A stretch of 64,000 nt of DNA from Antedon mediterranea (taxonomy: Eukaryota > Echinodermata > Crinoidea > Comatulida > Antedonidae). The notes under the pieces are model-generated. The model was not told where the DNA came from. It did no database searches and saw only the letters and a list, made by a program, of their open reading frames with translations. The stretch spans positions 4,407,001-4,471,000 of the forward strand of contig NC_092673.1 of assembly GCF_964355755.1 (NCBI RefSeq), given 5' to 3'. Every line of letters starts with the position of its first letter. Positions within the stretch are counted from its first letter, which is position 1. Shown piece by piece: positions 12,001 to 24,700 of this stretch. Both the position numbers and the translations under genes were made by a program.

Positions 12001-14934
12001 CAAAACATGGCAGACGTTGTCTGTCTGTCTTTACCCAGGTGAGAACAGCTTCGAAGAAAAAAGTCATCAAAATATATCAAGCTTAATTCATTCCTAATCC
12101 AGTAGTCTGGAAATAATTATCAAGCGATGTTTTGAAAATGTCTAGATATAAATTTTACCGTAGGCTTAGTATTCTTCTAGCTTGACATATGAGGAACATT
12201 AGTCATTCATCCTCTGTCAATGTAAATCGTGAAATATTTTACAAACAACACAAATAATGAGTTTATATTCTAAAGTTTTAGAGATTTATTATTACCTACT
12301 CACCTAGAAAGCTAGGCTTATGTGATTTTGTGTTTTAGTTAAGTAAAATGAAAGTAATTAAAAGCGAACATATTTGACATTAATACAGAATTAATACCCT
12401 CTCAAGAATTTATAAGCTTCTATGAGATTAATGTAAATTCAGATAAAGTAGGTAATTTTATTGAATGTGAATTTAATAGTATACATAGCTATAACAACCC
12501 ATATGTTACAAGTTTTAAAGTCTAAGAAGAGCAGTTAATTTTTAAATAATAGTTTTAGTAAATTTTGGTCTGGATTTATCAAGTGCCACTCACAATTTGT
12601 CATTCCACAAGATATTCAGTGATTAAAAAGACTAAGATCATTAATAAATTTTAATCCCCCAATCACTCCTGTACAGTTATTTTACTGTTTATATTTGTTA
12701 ATTAGTGATTTGTTTAAACTCTCTTACTCACGATCAACTCACGATCAATCAGTCATGATTGGCTATCATTAACAATCAAGTATAAAATGTTTACTTGATT
12801 GGTATGATTACAGTACAGTCAATAAAATAAACCATGGAGTAATACTGTACTCCATGAATAAACCGACTAAAGTTATGACCACCAGGAGAAATGATAATAG
12901 ATGGCTTTTTAACTATACTTCAATTTTTGTTCTGTTGATTATACTGTAGTACGTCATTTGTATATGCTAATCTATAATGTTTATTATTTTAGAATTACTG
13001 TAAAATACGACAATATCATCTTTCCCTACGACAATATTTGATAAATATAGTATATAAATAATTGAATGTTCATTATTTTCTTCTTTGGTGATTTAGAATA
13101 GATCTTGTGAATTATCTAAAGCACAGTTCATTTAGAATAAGTGTCAATAAATAGGATTGTTTACAAAGAATTCCTCTATGAGTATTATAGTGTCTTATCA
13201 CAATAAATTGCTCTGTGACGCACTTAAGTTAAAGTAGAAATTGTAGAAAGGAAGATATTTCAAGTTAGCTGTAAAAACCACATCTTTAGGCTACCACCAA
13301 CGGGTCCACATGTTTCATTTATGAACACTGCACAGTAGATAACATACAAGGTGTATAAAGCGCACATATCAAGGCGCTTAGATCTATGTTATAATCTATG
13401 TTTATAATTAATAGACTAGTAATCACCATGTATTTATTTATTTATTCAACTTCTCACTAAAAGATGTATGTACATTAGTGAAGGATGGGGACCAACAGGT
13501 GGTAAACACCTCTAAAACGGTCCAGTCACAATTGCACAGCGATGTGTGTGACAGTGGCTGTGTTTGTGTGGACTAGTACATCGGGGTAACGCCCTACTAG
13601 TCTCGAAAGATGTACTGGGTTCTTTAAAGTGCACATGAGCTATGTGTACACTGGACCTACAGTTCCACTGTCTTAACCGCTCAGCCACTCACTCACTCTG
13701 TACATACTGTAGCTAGAGGCATGGTACAGTTAGTACTATACAGTAGTATAAAGGACATACAATACATTACAAATCGTTTGAATTTTTTGTTTTTTTAGTA
13801 TGGTTTAAAGAAAAAAGAACAATTTGTGATACCAGATGATCCCGGCCGATTAACGAGAAAGAAAAAAACACCCGAAGAACTTGCAGCGGCCCAAAATGCC
13901 GACGATGAAGAAGAAGGTATGATTGACATTTATATTTATATGTTAGAATGTGACTCACGACACCCCAAAACGCAAATATAAACCCTGTCTACACTATCAA
14001 ACTGCCCATATATTGACATGATGATGTCACTACCATATTTGGGCATATCACTACCATATTTGGGCACATCACACCTTTTTTGTCAAAAAGTGCCGACAGG
14101 GCTTAAGGAACTGATACTGTAGATAGGGGTTGGGGGGGGGGGAGGGTGTGGTCATCTATAGAAAATATAGGTTTGGTTCTTTTTACATACATTTTCTGGT
14201 AATGTTAGAAGATAATATCGATTTTTTGGGGTTATTTGGAAATAGAATTCCTTTTGTTATTATCACTTGGTATGTTTCAGAACACAAAACACATCATCTT
14301 AAGCTCTGTCTGCACAGTTTTCAAAAATGTGATGTACCATATATAGACATGATAATGTCATATCACTACCATATTTGAACATATTACTATCATATTTGGG
14401 CACATCACATTTTTTTTGTCAAACTATTTTGATAGTGTAGGCAGAGCTTTATAATGTATGTTTCAACTAAAAAAAGGAGCTTGTATTCAATTTCATTAAA
14501 TGGTTGAATAGACAGCAATCCATCTAATTAATTTCTTTGAAGCGTACTTTAGTTTTAGAATCTAATTAGAAAGTGTAATTATCACCATACAGCCGCCTGT
14601 AATTCATAGGCAAATGGGTCTTAAATTCCCAAAACTCGGCTCTAAAAAAAGATTTTTGTGTCGTCGTTCGCAAGTAGCAGTCTCGATTAATGTTTCAGCT
14701 CTGAGATGGATTTAACTAATTTCTGATCATTTAAAGGCTAAAATTACATCATTCAAGAAGTAATATAATGTTTTTCGTTTGAAAGTATGAATATGAAGCT
14801 TTCTTCTGATAATTTTATTAAACTTTACATCATTTTCTTTAGGCATCATGGGCCAGATTCTGAGTTACGTTAATCCAATAGCATCTCGATTCGGCTTTTC
14901 ATTTGGTGGAGACGAGGCAGAAGAGAAGAAGTAA
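9052..14934 (+). CDS. cplx: Complexin (SNARE-complex regulator), 4 coding exons
   Basis: Coding exons by splice consensus and frame: 9052-9106, 11611-11771, 13799-13916, 14843-14934; 141 residues, the usual complexin size. Complexins are small cytosolic presynaptic proteins that lie in the groove of the assembled SNARE bundle and clamp or promote calcium-triggered vesicle fusion. Residues 1-35 are the short N-terminus and acidic run. Residues about 36-80 form a highly charged helix ending VRQEIRNKYGLKKKEQ, the family's SNARE-binding central helix; the splice site between exons 2 and 3 falls just before its conserved YG. The C-terminal segment (about 112-141, IMGQILSYVNPIASRFGF) is amphipathic and membrane-binding by family analogy. 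It ends EEKK with no CAAX box, as in vertebrate CPLX1/2. The start at 9052 has Kozak-like context (AACATGG). A family A MITE and a 620-bp inverted-repeat element lie in intron 1. Identification is firm; exon 1 rests on the family-like start MASMAAKMILGNKLKS. Confidence 0.9.
9454..9502 (+). other. Possible alternative first exon of complexin
   Basis: A 49-bp segment preceded by TTTTTTTAG and followed by a strong donor (AG then GTAAGT). It holds an ATG at 9490 in good context (CAGCCATGG). ATG GAT ATG TTA G ends in the phase needed by complexin exon 2, giving an alternative start MDML before GEIGKMAGG. Inserted between exons 1 and 2 instead, its 49 bp would break the frame, so it works only as an alternative start or in a 5' UTR. 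Confidence 0.35.
10316..10479 (+). mobile_element. MITE family A copy, degraded left end
   Basis: In complexin intron 1. The left terminus is mutated (CTCCTGATCAAACTTTGTG) but the interior block, the GACATGATGATGTCAT palindrome and the right end with CAAACTAGTTTG are clear. Divergence suggests an old copy. Confidence 0.75.
10948..11566. mobile_element. Inverted-repeat element (about 620 bp)
   Basis: Left end TTAAAGCCCCCTTCCCTACC; the right end is its near complement (GCAGGGAAGGGGTCTTTAA). The element is non-coding and its right edge is about 45 bp from the acceptor of complexin exon 2. Terminal inverted repeats of about 19 bp with no ORF fit a non-autonomous DNA transposon; family unknown. 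Confidence 0.6.
11802..11956 (+). mobile_element. MITE family A copy
   Basis: Complete ends (AAGCTCTGTCTACACTATCA and right end GATAGTGTAGACAGAGCTT). It sits only 30 bp after the donor of complexin exon 2, inside intron 2. Confidence 0.88.
11957..13425. other. Complexin intron 2, rest of sequence
   Basis: AT-rich intronic sequence with no exon or RNA gene that I can support. The perfect repeat of TCACGATCAA near 12728-12748 is only local. Confidence 0.5.
13427..13694 (-). mobile_element. tRNA-derived SINE (Ser/Leu-like head), copy 1
   Basis: Read on the minus strand it begins GTGAGTGGCTGAGCGGTTAA, which matches a polymerase III box A of the Ser/Leu tRNA type. A body follows with ..GCTCATGTGCACTTTAAAGA.. 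and a tail of AATAAATAAATA at 13427-13440. Copies at 29.99-30.25 kb and 53.93-54.18 kb share the body. The tRNA head and the A-rich tail together make SINE the best call; box B is degenerate. Confidence 0.65.
13981..14106 (+). mobile_element. MITE family A copy, internally deleted
   Basis: In complexin intron 3. The left end ACCCTGTCTACACTATCAAA is followed directly by CTGCCCATATATTGACATGA, and the right end is shortened (GTGCCGACAGGGCTTAAG). Confidence 0.75.
14298..14451 (+). mobile_element. MITE family A copy
   Basis: In complexin intron 3, about 190 bp after the previous copy. The ends AAGCTCTGTCTGCACAGTTT and TTTGATAGTGTAGGCAGAGC are both recognisable. Confidence 0.82.
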
Positions 14935-15103
14935 GGTGACGAGGTTGTCAAGGGCAAAATATAATGTGCTACTCACGAAATAAATCACCTGAAAAATGTA
15001 ATATCTGCTCAAATCTCTTTGGTTATTTGATGATTATGTTTGATTACCCAGGTTTATCATTAATTAATCCCAAATTTGAATTGTTTCATTGTTTAAATTA
15101 TCA

Positions 15104-15172
15104 TTGTTCATCATCATCAATATCATCATGATTATTTTCATCATTAATTATCATCAAATTTTCATCATCATA
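15104..15172. repeat. ATC/TCA-rich low-complexity sequence
   Basis: Imperfect TCATCATCA repeats interrupted by TTAATTATCATCAAAT-type sequence. Confidence 0.6.
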
Positions 15173-15277
15173 GTTTCATTAATATCGTACATGCTGTTCC
15201 ACACATATGAAATTGTTACAAAGCTCAATCTATTTTGACAATGATTTCATAACTTATGACCACACCATTAATCATAC

Positions 15278-15596
15278 TTAAAGATGTATTGTCCCCCTGA
15301 AAAATAATTTTTTAATATTTTTTTGTTGAATATGCAATTTTAATTTCACATAATAGTTATCCACTTTGACCAAAAATTAGATCAAAACAAAATTTATTTA
15401 CCTGAAAAAACTGTAATTTAAAGCAAAAAATGGTCAAATTGGCTGCCAGCCAATGGATTTTTGGTTGAATTTAACCATTTATCATGTTATTTTATAATGA
15501 CATAAATGATTAACTTAAACTACAAAATAAACTATTCAAAGTCTGATTTAATTAATCTTCATTTTTCATGTTTTTGGGGGACAATACATCTTTAAG
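15278..15596. mobile_element. MITE family B copy 1
   Basis: About 320 bp with inverted ends CTTAAAGATGTATTGTCCCC and GGGGGACAATACATCTTTAAG. The two halves are also complementary over much of their length. Further copies lie at 19.79-20.14, 36.40-36.63 and 50.90-51.20 kb. No coding capacity. Downstream of the complexin stop and possibly inside its 3' UTR or flank. Confidence 0.82.
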
Positions 15597-15599
15597 TAT

Positions 15600-17555
15600 A
15601 TCTAAATAATCAATCATTATAATCATCATCATAATCAAATCATTTATTATTCACCCGCCTCCTGATTTTCCTCCCTGACAACCTTGCCCAAACATTGCCC
15701 CATTGTTTTGTTCTTAACCTTTTTTTAGAGGTTAAGGATTTATGTATTTTTCATTATTAATATTATTATCACTATTTGTTATCATATTTAATATTTTGAA
15801 TATTTGTTGTATCCCACCAATAGTGCAATAGGTTTCCTATCTTATGTTTGTTTTTATGTTTGTTATTTTTCCGTTGAGGTGCTCTAAGGAGTTAAATATA
15901 GAATTGATTCTATATCAATAGTTAATATGATTGTACAAATTTAAAAATAGCTATGAATACATTGTTATAATTAGAGGTATTGATAGATAACATCATCTAA
16001 AATAGTATAATGTCTTGTTATAATATGATTGATCTGTCTGTTTTTAGAAGGTTTGATCTTCCAAACCGTAGGTTTAATAAAAAAAATAATGGCGCCAATA
16101 CAACCAGACTTGGATGATACTAAGCTGATAAAATGTATATCAGTCAAACATCACAGTTATAAAATTAATTATAGGACCAAATTTTAACTGATTTTCTTAA
16201 CATTTCTATAAAGATTTTTCTTTATTAATATACTGTAATTTCATATTTATAATCTATTTATGTCAAGTTGTTTTGTCTTTGTTAATTTCAATTTAATTTA
16301 TTATTGTCAATTATTAGTATTATTTGTGTACTCTTTATCGCAATATTGATGAGTTAATATTATTTTTCATTGCTTGAGTTGTAGTATGTACTTCATCTAC
16401 TTACTGACACTGTGGTTTACATTTCTGTGGTTCAAATCCTAGCCATGTGACAGAACCATGATTTATCTCATAGCTAATACACTGTTACCTTACAAGAGTT
16501 AATGTAGAAAGTATTGGTTTTTTTTACATCCTGTATCATATGCGGGTCATGAATCTTGTGAATGGTAAAAACTTTAAAATGCTGTCATACTAATCTTCGC
16601 CCGGTAAGGCCCAGTACAGTTTTATAATATAAAATGATATATAGTACATGCTTACATATTAACATGCTCTAGTGAGAAATTGTACTTAAATATATATTTT
16701 TATTTCCAGAAGAAAGTTAAAATTATTTAAAATATTTTTTTAATTCTAAATGCGTCAATCGTCAGCTTCAATGCCACAATACATCACAGAGGACGCTCTT
16801 CATTTTTAGAATAACCCTAATCAGTATTTTGACTTAACTAATTTTGATTTAGAAATGTATAAAACGTAAAAGTAAATATTAAAATAACATGATATATATA
16901 ATGTTAGGATGTACTTAGGAATGTTTTATAATTACCTAAATTTTCATAAAACCCTACTGGGCAAAGATTAGTATGACTCAACATGTAACAACAAAATGTG
17001 TAAACATTATTTATATTCTATAAAAATAAATTTTGCAGTAAATTATTGTATATTTGTTTCAAAATTTACTGAAATTTGTTATTTAAAAACTATTTCACAT
17101 ATTATTTATATTCAATTGATCGGAAAAAATATTTCTAAATGTTTTTATTAAACAATATAGACACTTTTTCTCACATAACTATTAAAACAAACATCACAAC
17201 TTCTTTTCATCCGGGGATTGAGCATCATACAGCTTCTTCTCATACACAGTCATATTAACTCTCATTTGTATGTATGCATCACCATGCAATATCATCACTT
17301 CACATGTAAATGTTACTGGTTAATACTACATTTTCTCATACAGGTATTGTACATTTTGGGAGATCGCCTTGAAATGCATTGTGCAATTGTCAGACACTGT
17401 GAATATTTAATTTATTTAAATCCAGTATAAATGTGTATTGTATGTATACTGTATGTAGAAATAATTAAAAGAAAAACTAGAAATCAAAATTAGAAATTGG
17501 TTGTTTTTTAAATACTTTATATTTCAGTATGCAAATACCTCAACCTGACTCGACA
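15600..17555. other. Intergenic or complexin 3' flank, nothing recognised
   Basis: AT-rich sequence. An AATAAA at 14979-14984, 45 bp after the complexin stop, and several others downstream could serve as polyadenylation signals. No coding exon stands out. Confidence 0.45.
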
Positions 17556-17558
17556 TTT

Positions 17559-17770
17559 TAAAGCTCTGTCTACACTATCGAACTAGTCAAGAAAGTGCCC
17601 AAATATGGTAGTGATACACCCAAATATGGTAGTGATACACCCAAATATGGTAGTGATACACCCAAATATGGTAGTGATACACCCAAATATGGTAGTGATA
17701 TGACATCGTCATGTCTAAATATGGGAACATCACAAAGTTTGTATGGTTTGATAGCGTAGACAGAGCTTAA
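17559..17770 (-). mobile_element. MITE family A copy with five 21-bp units
   Basis: Starts AAGCTCTGTCTACACTATCG and ends GATAGCGTAGACAGAGCTTA. Between about 17594 and 17700 there are five tandem units of CCCAAATATGGTAGTGATAC. It directly abuts the 63-bp satellite, whose unit matches this copy's right part. Confidence 0.85.
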
Positions 17771-18998
17771 GTATGGGTTTAAATATGGGAACATCACAAA
17801 GTGTGTATGGTTTGATAGTGTAGACAGAGCTTAAGTATGGGTTTAAATATGGGAACATCACAAAGTGTGTATGGTTTGATAGTGTAGACAGAGCTTAAGT
17901 ATGGGTTTAAATATGGGAACATCACAAAGTGTGTATGGTTTGATAGTGTAGACAGAGCTTAAGTATGGGTTTAAATATGGGAACATCACAAAGTGTGTAT
18001 GGTTTGATAGTGTAGACAGAGCTTAAGTATGGGTTTAAATATGGGAACATCACAAAGTGTGTATGGTTTGATAGTGTAGACAGAGCTTAAGTATGGGTTT
18101 AAATATGGGAACATCACAAAGTGTGTATGGTTTGATAGTGTAGACAGAGCTTAAGTATGGGTTTAAATATGGGAACATCACAAAGTGTGTATGGTTTGAT
18201 AGTGTAGACAGAGCTTAAGTATGGGTTTAAATATGGGAACATCACAAAGTGTGTATGGTTTGATAGTGTAGACAGAGCTTAAGTATGGGTTTAAATATGG
18301 GAACATCACAAAGTGTGTATGGTTTGATAGTGTAGACAGAGCTTAAGTATGGGTTTAAATATGGGAACATCACAAAGTGTGTATGGTTTGATAGTGTAGA
18401 CAGAGCTTAAGTATGGGTTTAAATATGGGAACATCACAAAGTGTGTATGGTTTGATAGTGTAGACAGAGCTTAAGTATGGGTTTAAATATGGGAACATCA
18501 CAAAGTGTGTATGGTTTGATAGTGTAGACAGAGCTTAAGTATGGGTTTAAATATGGGAACATCACAAAGTGTGTATGGTTTGATAGTGTAGACAGAGCTT
18601 AAGTATGGGTTTAAATATGGGAACATCACAAAGTGTGTATGGTTTGATAGTGTAGACAGGGCTTAAGTATGGGTTTAAATATGGGAACATCACAAAGTGT
18701 GTATGGTTTGATAGTGTAGACAGAGCTTAAGTATGGGTTTATAAATATGGGAACATCACAAAGTGTGTATGGTTTGATAGTGTAGACAGAGCTTAAGTAT
18801 GGGTTTATAAATATGGGAACATCACAAAGTGTGTATGGTTTGATAGTGTAGACAGAGCTTAAGTATGGGTTTAAATATGGGAACATCACAAAGTGTGTAT
18901 GGTTTGATAGTGTAGACAGAGCTTAAGTATGGGTTTAAATATGGGAACATCACAAAGTGTGTATGGTTTTATAGCGTAGACAGAGTTTAAGTATGGGT
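17768..18998. repeat. 63-bp tandem satellite derived from MITE family A end
   Basis: About 20 head-to-tail units of 63 bp. Each unit contains AAGTATGGGTTTAAATATGG, then GAACATCACAAAGTGTGTAT, then GGTTTGATAGTGTAGACAGA plus GCTT. The last 24 bases are the MITE A terminus. Units are nearly identical; two (about 18741 and 18804) carry a 2-bp insertion making TTTATAAATATGGG, one has CAGGGCTT, and the last has decayed (TTTTATAGCGTAGACAGAGTTT). Open frames across it are by-products of a period divisible by three. Confidence 0.95.
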
Positions 18999-19785
18999 TT
19001 AGAATGGAAATTTTAATTGGAATCATATAGTAATTACCAGAGCATAGTACAAATGTTCTATTACAGATATCGGCATTAAAAATCCATTATTCTAAGTACA
19101 TTTTACCCTATCCAGCTAACTGAACACCCAACAGTGTCTGGAAGCCCATTTGCTGTTAGCTTTTGCTGTTTTGGGTTATAGTCAATACAATATATACCCT
19201 CAAGCTAGTCAATCTAACAAGCAGATATATCTGAGATGGAGTTCACAATGCATATATAATATATATACAGTATTATAAAAAGACGAAACTATGCCTTGTG
19301 GAAAGTTATCAAATCTATGGTTCCTGCTAAATACATACATATTAATTAATTTTGATTAGTATCCATGACAAAAACCGTCCCTAAATTGGGCCTTGGAATT
19401 GATAAAATAATTATAATCATCCCTCACGTTAATTCACATACATAAATTATTCATAATTTGCTTATGAATGATCTTCATTCATGGATAAATTTTACTTTTA
19501 GCTGTAAATTACTTCCGACTATTTTACCATTATCAGTTTATGCATCTTTTATGTAAAAGCCTCTACATATTCTTGTATAGTAGCACGGTGCCCATACCAT
19601 CATAAAATTAACTAACTTAACCCTCTATATCTCTCATTACACTACAGTATCCCACATGGGATGAAGGTTGCTGTTGGAAGACACGCTACTGCAGGATGCT
19701 GTGTGAAACCGCTCATGTAACCACCTTAACTTTAGGACCTGGAACGTATTCCGCATTTGAATAGAAAAACCATGGAATTTTGCCC
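18999..19785. other. Intergenic, nothing recognised
   Basis: No coding exon or RNA gene seen; a tract of ATATATAATATATATACAG lies near 19251-19270. Confidence 0.5.
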
Positions 19786-20140
19786 TTTAAAGATGTATTT
19801 TCCCCCAAAAACATGAAAAATTAAGATTAATTAAATCAGATTCTGAATAGGTTATTGTGTAGTTTTAATCAAGTTAATCATTTCCGTAGAAAAAGAAATA
19901 GAAAAATAATGCCTTCACTTATAAAATGACAAAATAAATGATTAAATTCAACCAAAAACCCATTGGCTGGCAGGCAATTTGACTATTTTTGCTTTAAATT
20001 ACAGTTTTCTCAGGTAAATAATTGTTTTCGATCCAATTTTTGGTCAAAATGGATAACTATTTTTATGTGACATTAAAATGGCATATTTAACAAAAAATGT
20101 TTTAAGAATTATTTTTCAGGGGGACAATACATCTTTAAGA
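19786..20140. mobile_element. MITE family B copy 2
   Basis: About 355 bp; ends TTTAAAGATGTATTTTCCCC and GGGGGACAATACATCTTTAAG. The interior shares blocks with copy 1 in inverted orientation, such as CCCATTGGCTGGCAGGCAAT here against its complement there. Confidence 0.8.
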
Positions 20141-21130
20141 ATAAACCTTAGCTTTCTCAGCAGACACAGTTCACTAAATGACCACATTAGAGATACAGTC
20201 CATATTGGAATGGGTGTAACATGGCAGTCTACTAGATTCAGGTTTATTTAGTTACAGAACTATTATTGTATATGCATACATTTAAAAGATTGTACGTTTA
20301 ATAAATTGAATCGGGAACAGAGAAATTCAGCAATATTTGTCTTTTAAAACACAGATGGAAAAGTGGACAAATTAATTCAGATATCTATGCTGTATAGCCA
20401 TTTTGCCTAATCTAATGTATGGTGTTGTGGAAGTTTTTCAGATTTGTTTAACATACAAGAATATAGATATACTCTATTAGATCAAATAATCATGTGAGAT
20501 TGTTACATAACATATTATTTGGAACGATTATGCCACATATTTACAGTCTATTAGTTTGCACAGGTATACATACTCATTAACAACCTGCTGATGATATACT
20601 ACAGTTTACTGTAGTTGCATTGGTGATATAGTTTTCATATAAAGAATATGAATTCATCATCCCTGCACAAAACAGATTACATCTAAGCCTGTAGGGTGAT
20701 GGTCTCATTGCTCTGTGAAATGAAGCTATCAAGCCGAATTAATTTTAAATATTCAGTAGTACTACTGTGCACATTATTAAAATCACTGTACCTGAAATTT
20801 AAATTACTTATTCAATAAATTATTTATTATAATATTCAATAATCATGTAACATGCTATTCAACTGTAATAGCAAAGTAGGGGATTTGTAAAACAAATCAA
20901 TAATTCTAAGAGATTTCATGTTGTATATTTTAAGATGATTCAAATTTCAGCTTGTCCTGTTTTATAATGCAAGCCGAAATGAATTGAAACGAAACATAGA
21001 TATTCTGGATATTGCATATCCTTTAAAAACTAAAGCAGTTAAGAATATGATCCAAAATCCAATTATATGCAAGAGACAAAATCAATATTACAGGTCATCG
21101 TGTCACGGATTTATGTCTCGTCTTTTAGGT
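20141..21130. other. Intergenic, nothing recognised
   Basis: AT-rich; no supportable gene, RNA or element. Confidence 0.5.
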
Positions 21131-21291
21131 ACCTAGTGATTAAGCTGTCTACACTACCAAACTAGTAATGAAATGTGCCCAAATATGGTATTGATATGCT
21201 CAAATATGGTAGTGATATGACATCATCGTGTCCATATATGGGCACATCACATTTTTTGTCACATGTTTTGATAGTGTAGACAGGGCTTTAG
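21131..21291 (-). mobile_element. MITE family A copy
   Basis: Reverse orientation (CAAACTAGTAATG side on the left); ends AAGCTGTCTACACTACCAAA and GATAGTGTAGACAGGGCTTT. Confidence 0.83.
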
Positions 21292-21784
21292 GAACTGCTT
21301 GCAATGAATCATATGAATTTGGATTTTGTGACAGGTTTTGGAGCCAGGTTGTTTTTTTTTATTTAATTTTTTGTTATATTTTTATATGTAGATGATTAGT
21401 GTAAAGTTGTAATGCATAGATAGACATTTTAATTAAAGTATTCCTGTGAGGACACACTTTAGTACAAAGCTATAATAATGCTATGTGTGCTCAGACACAT
21501 GAAACTTCGCAATACCTCACTACTCATTGCGAAAAGAAATATAAATTCACAAAATAAGTTGATAATGTCCAATTTAATTAATATTATACTAAAAAAAAAC
21601 AGAGTAATAACCACATTTAACAAATTCAACTTAGTTGCATTGACAAAACGTTTGCATTGTTTGGCATATAGTATGCAAGAAATATAGTATTTCCAAAAAT
21701 AACATAGTAATAATAAAACAATGTGTTTAATTATTACATTTTAATATTCAAAATAACTATTATATAACGAATCCTACTGTAAAA

Positions 21785-24700
21785 TTAATTGGGAAGAGAG
21801 ATACATGCTTTAACAAGGCGGCCGACGCACACCCCTCCTTGATCATACCCATCAATCAAGTTGAAATTATTGCTTGCCGCGTGAATATCTCCAAAAATCT
21901 CATAAATATCTTCATATAAGATCACAAGAAATTCTAATCCGTCGATGATGAAGTTTTCACAGTTCTGTTCCGTACATTTGATAAGGTCATTTATAAATTT
22001 CTCGAGAGCTTTTGCGATGTCCGTCTCCTCGCACACTGTCAGTGTTTCCTGTACGTCACCCAATGCGTCGCCTAATAATTGAAGTCCTTTGAACACCTAC
22101 GTTAGAGAACATTTACCATCATTAATAATCTAATAAATCTTGCATTGTTTGAATTCTTGGTAATATACGAAAGAAATGACTGATGATTGAAATTGTAACA
22201 ATGTTCATTTCTTATAACAATTTTCACCACCTGCAAATGGCAGGAAGCTAGCCATCATCATCATCATTATGTCAAATTATTTTCTTATTCACAATGGATT
22301 ACAGACACTGTCTAGGTAAAGAACATTAAATTTGTTATATAAGTTCCTGAATATCCAAAAACAAATGAAAGCACTCCGAAACAAAGTGAAGTACTTGCCA
22401 AAATATTGCCACAGAGGGCGCATGTTGATATTTCGGCCCATGGTAAAAGAATACAACTTTTTAATTTTTTAATTTGTGAAGGTATTATTGAACCAATGTT
22501 CTGTATGTATATACATATTTTCTCCGAAAAATTAAGAATTAATTGTAGGCGCTATCATGCTAACAACAACCAAAGCAAGTACTGTACTTTTCTATTTTGC
22601 CATGTAATTATGAGATATTTTATATACAAATTAGATGATGGCATGTGTTTGCTGGGAACATTTTCATTGAACAAATTTTGATCAATCTGGATTTGGAATA
22701 GTGTGGGTTTTTCCTGCATCTGTTTAGTGCATAATTATATATACAGTGTATAAGTAATAAGACCACTATTACCTCTCTATCTTCAAAGGCCTCAAAACAA
22801 GCTTTGAATTTGTCTACAGTTTTCTCACCATCCTTAACACATTTGTCAATATTTTTGTTCTTACTACCTAGGCCATAAAATAGACCTTGATAAACCTGCA
22901 TCCATGGCTTGGCTTTTGACATGTTGTAGAATGACACATCTGTTGAAATAATAAAATATGCTTATACTTAAAATCGATAAATTAAGAAATATTCTATATT
23001 GCTTGACTGATTCTAGTCATCTCATAATAATCTATTTAAGGTGTTACTGTAGATGTTACTGGTCTATCATCTCGCGTACAAATTGGTTTCGTGTCAGCTC
23101 TTATCCAGCTGCCATTCGGGCACTTAATGCTTGTCAGTATACTGTACAAGAGTGATGTTATACTTTGTAATTTATTGTTGTTTTTTAATTATCTGTTTTT
23201 GTATATCTCAGAGCAAACATAATTTCTATGTATATTTTATATGCAAATGACAATAAATTAAAGTAATTTTCCACTGATGAATGAATGGTAGTGAAATATT
23301 AAGTGCATGAACAATTAAAAGAAATCATAATTCTATCAAGATCAATAATGTTATGTGTTCGTTTTCACTTACTAGTGCTAATAACACTCATGTACTCGTG
23401 ATTTACCAAGTATCGGATTTCATAATTTCCATCCGGAAGGAATGAAGAGATGGAAACATTTCCGACTGGAATTCTGTCTTTTATAGGATTTAATCCACCT
23501 TGAATGTATCTAAAAAAATTAATGAATGATAGAAGGAATGAAAATACAAATGAATGAAAAATGATTGGAGTTGTGGCTTGGTGATTATGATATTTGGCTC
23601 CCAATCCAAAGGGTCCTGGGTTCTTGTAATAAGACTTTGTTTATGTAGAGCATGTTTGTCTTGTGACTGGGATTGCCAAATTTAAGAAGGATAGTGAATG
23701 AATTCGCTTATGGTTATCCTTGGCAATTTTCCTAAATAGAAAGAATTAAAAAAATTACCAAATTAGTTACTTCAATAAAATATAGAGGGCACCATTCTGC
23801 CAACAAACCTACCTGTAGTCTACATACTGCTCGTCGTTACTGCCTACAGGATAGACTCCAATCCAGTCTTTATTTGTAACCTCGTCGTTGGGCACACTCC
23901 ATAACACATGATATGGTGTACCAAAAGCAACATTAGATGGCTGAACTGTAATCTTTCTTGATTGCATCACAATAACAATCTATTAAAAAATAAACTTTAT
24001 TAATGGATACAATAATGCTCCATAAAGCTCTGTCTACACTACTTTATGTGATAACAAAATGTGATGTGCCCATATATGGACATGATGATGTCATATCACT
24101 ACCATATTTGGGCATATCACTACCATATTTGGGCACATGCCATTTTTTTTGTCAAACTAGTTTGATAGTGTAGACAGAGCTTAAGTAGTGCAAAATTGGT
24201 TTATTGAGCAGTATAGTATAGTATTACAAGGATAACAAATAGTACTCAATTTAGTTGAATATATAAATCACTTTCATTACCTTGTCTTCATCTCCAAAAC
24301 TATAGGCTTGCCACCATTCTTTTTCGTCGTTTGTGATGAAAGGAATTGATGTCAGACTAACTGCAGAGGAAGATGTTTGGACCTTCTCCCATACACTCCA
24401 TGAAGACCCTCTTTCCAACTGCCAAACATGCCACAAACTGTAGACAAAATGTATTATTGTATAGCAACTTAATTTGAATCTGATGTAGAATACAGTATAC
24501 AGTACATCAGAAGTGGATTCCAGATGAAAATAAAAAATACTAGCACAAAACTCCATTATACAGCTTACATTTTCATTTTTGCTATGGATTTGTAATAGAA
24601 TACCAGTTTAAAGCATATTTCAATCTTCCTAAAATGTTATAATTTAAAAATCTATTTATTTTTATTCTTGATTTGGAAGTTGGACATGATTTTAAGAAAT

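Noticed and set aside
18626-18889. Repetitive open frames across the 63-bp satellite
   Set aside because: The unit length is divisible by three, so any stop-free frame stays open by construction; the repeat is transposon-derived.
17768-18998. CRISPR-like array
   Set aside because: Units are contiguous with no unique spacers; a eukaryotic satellite.
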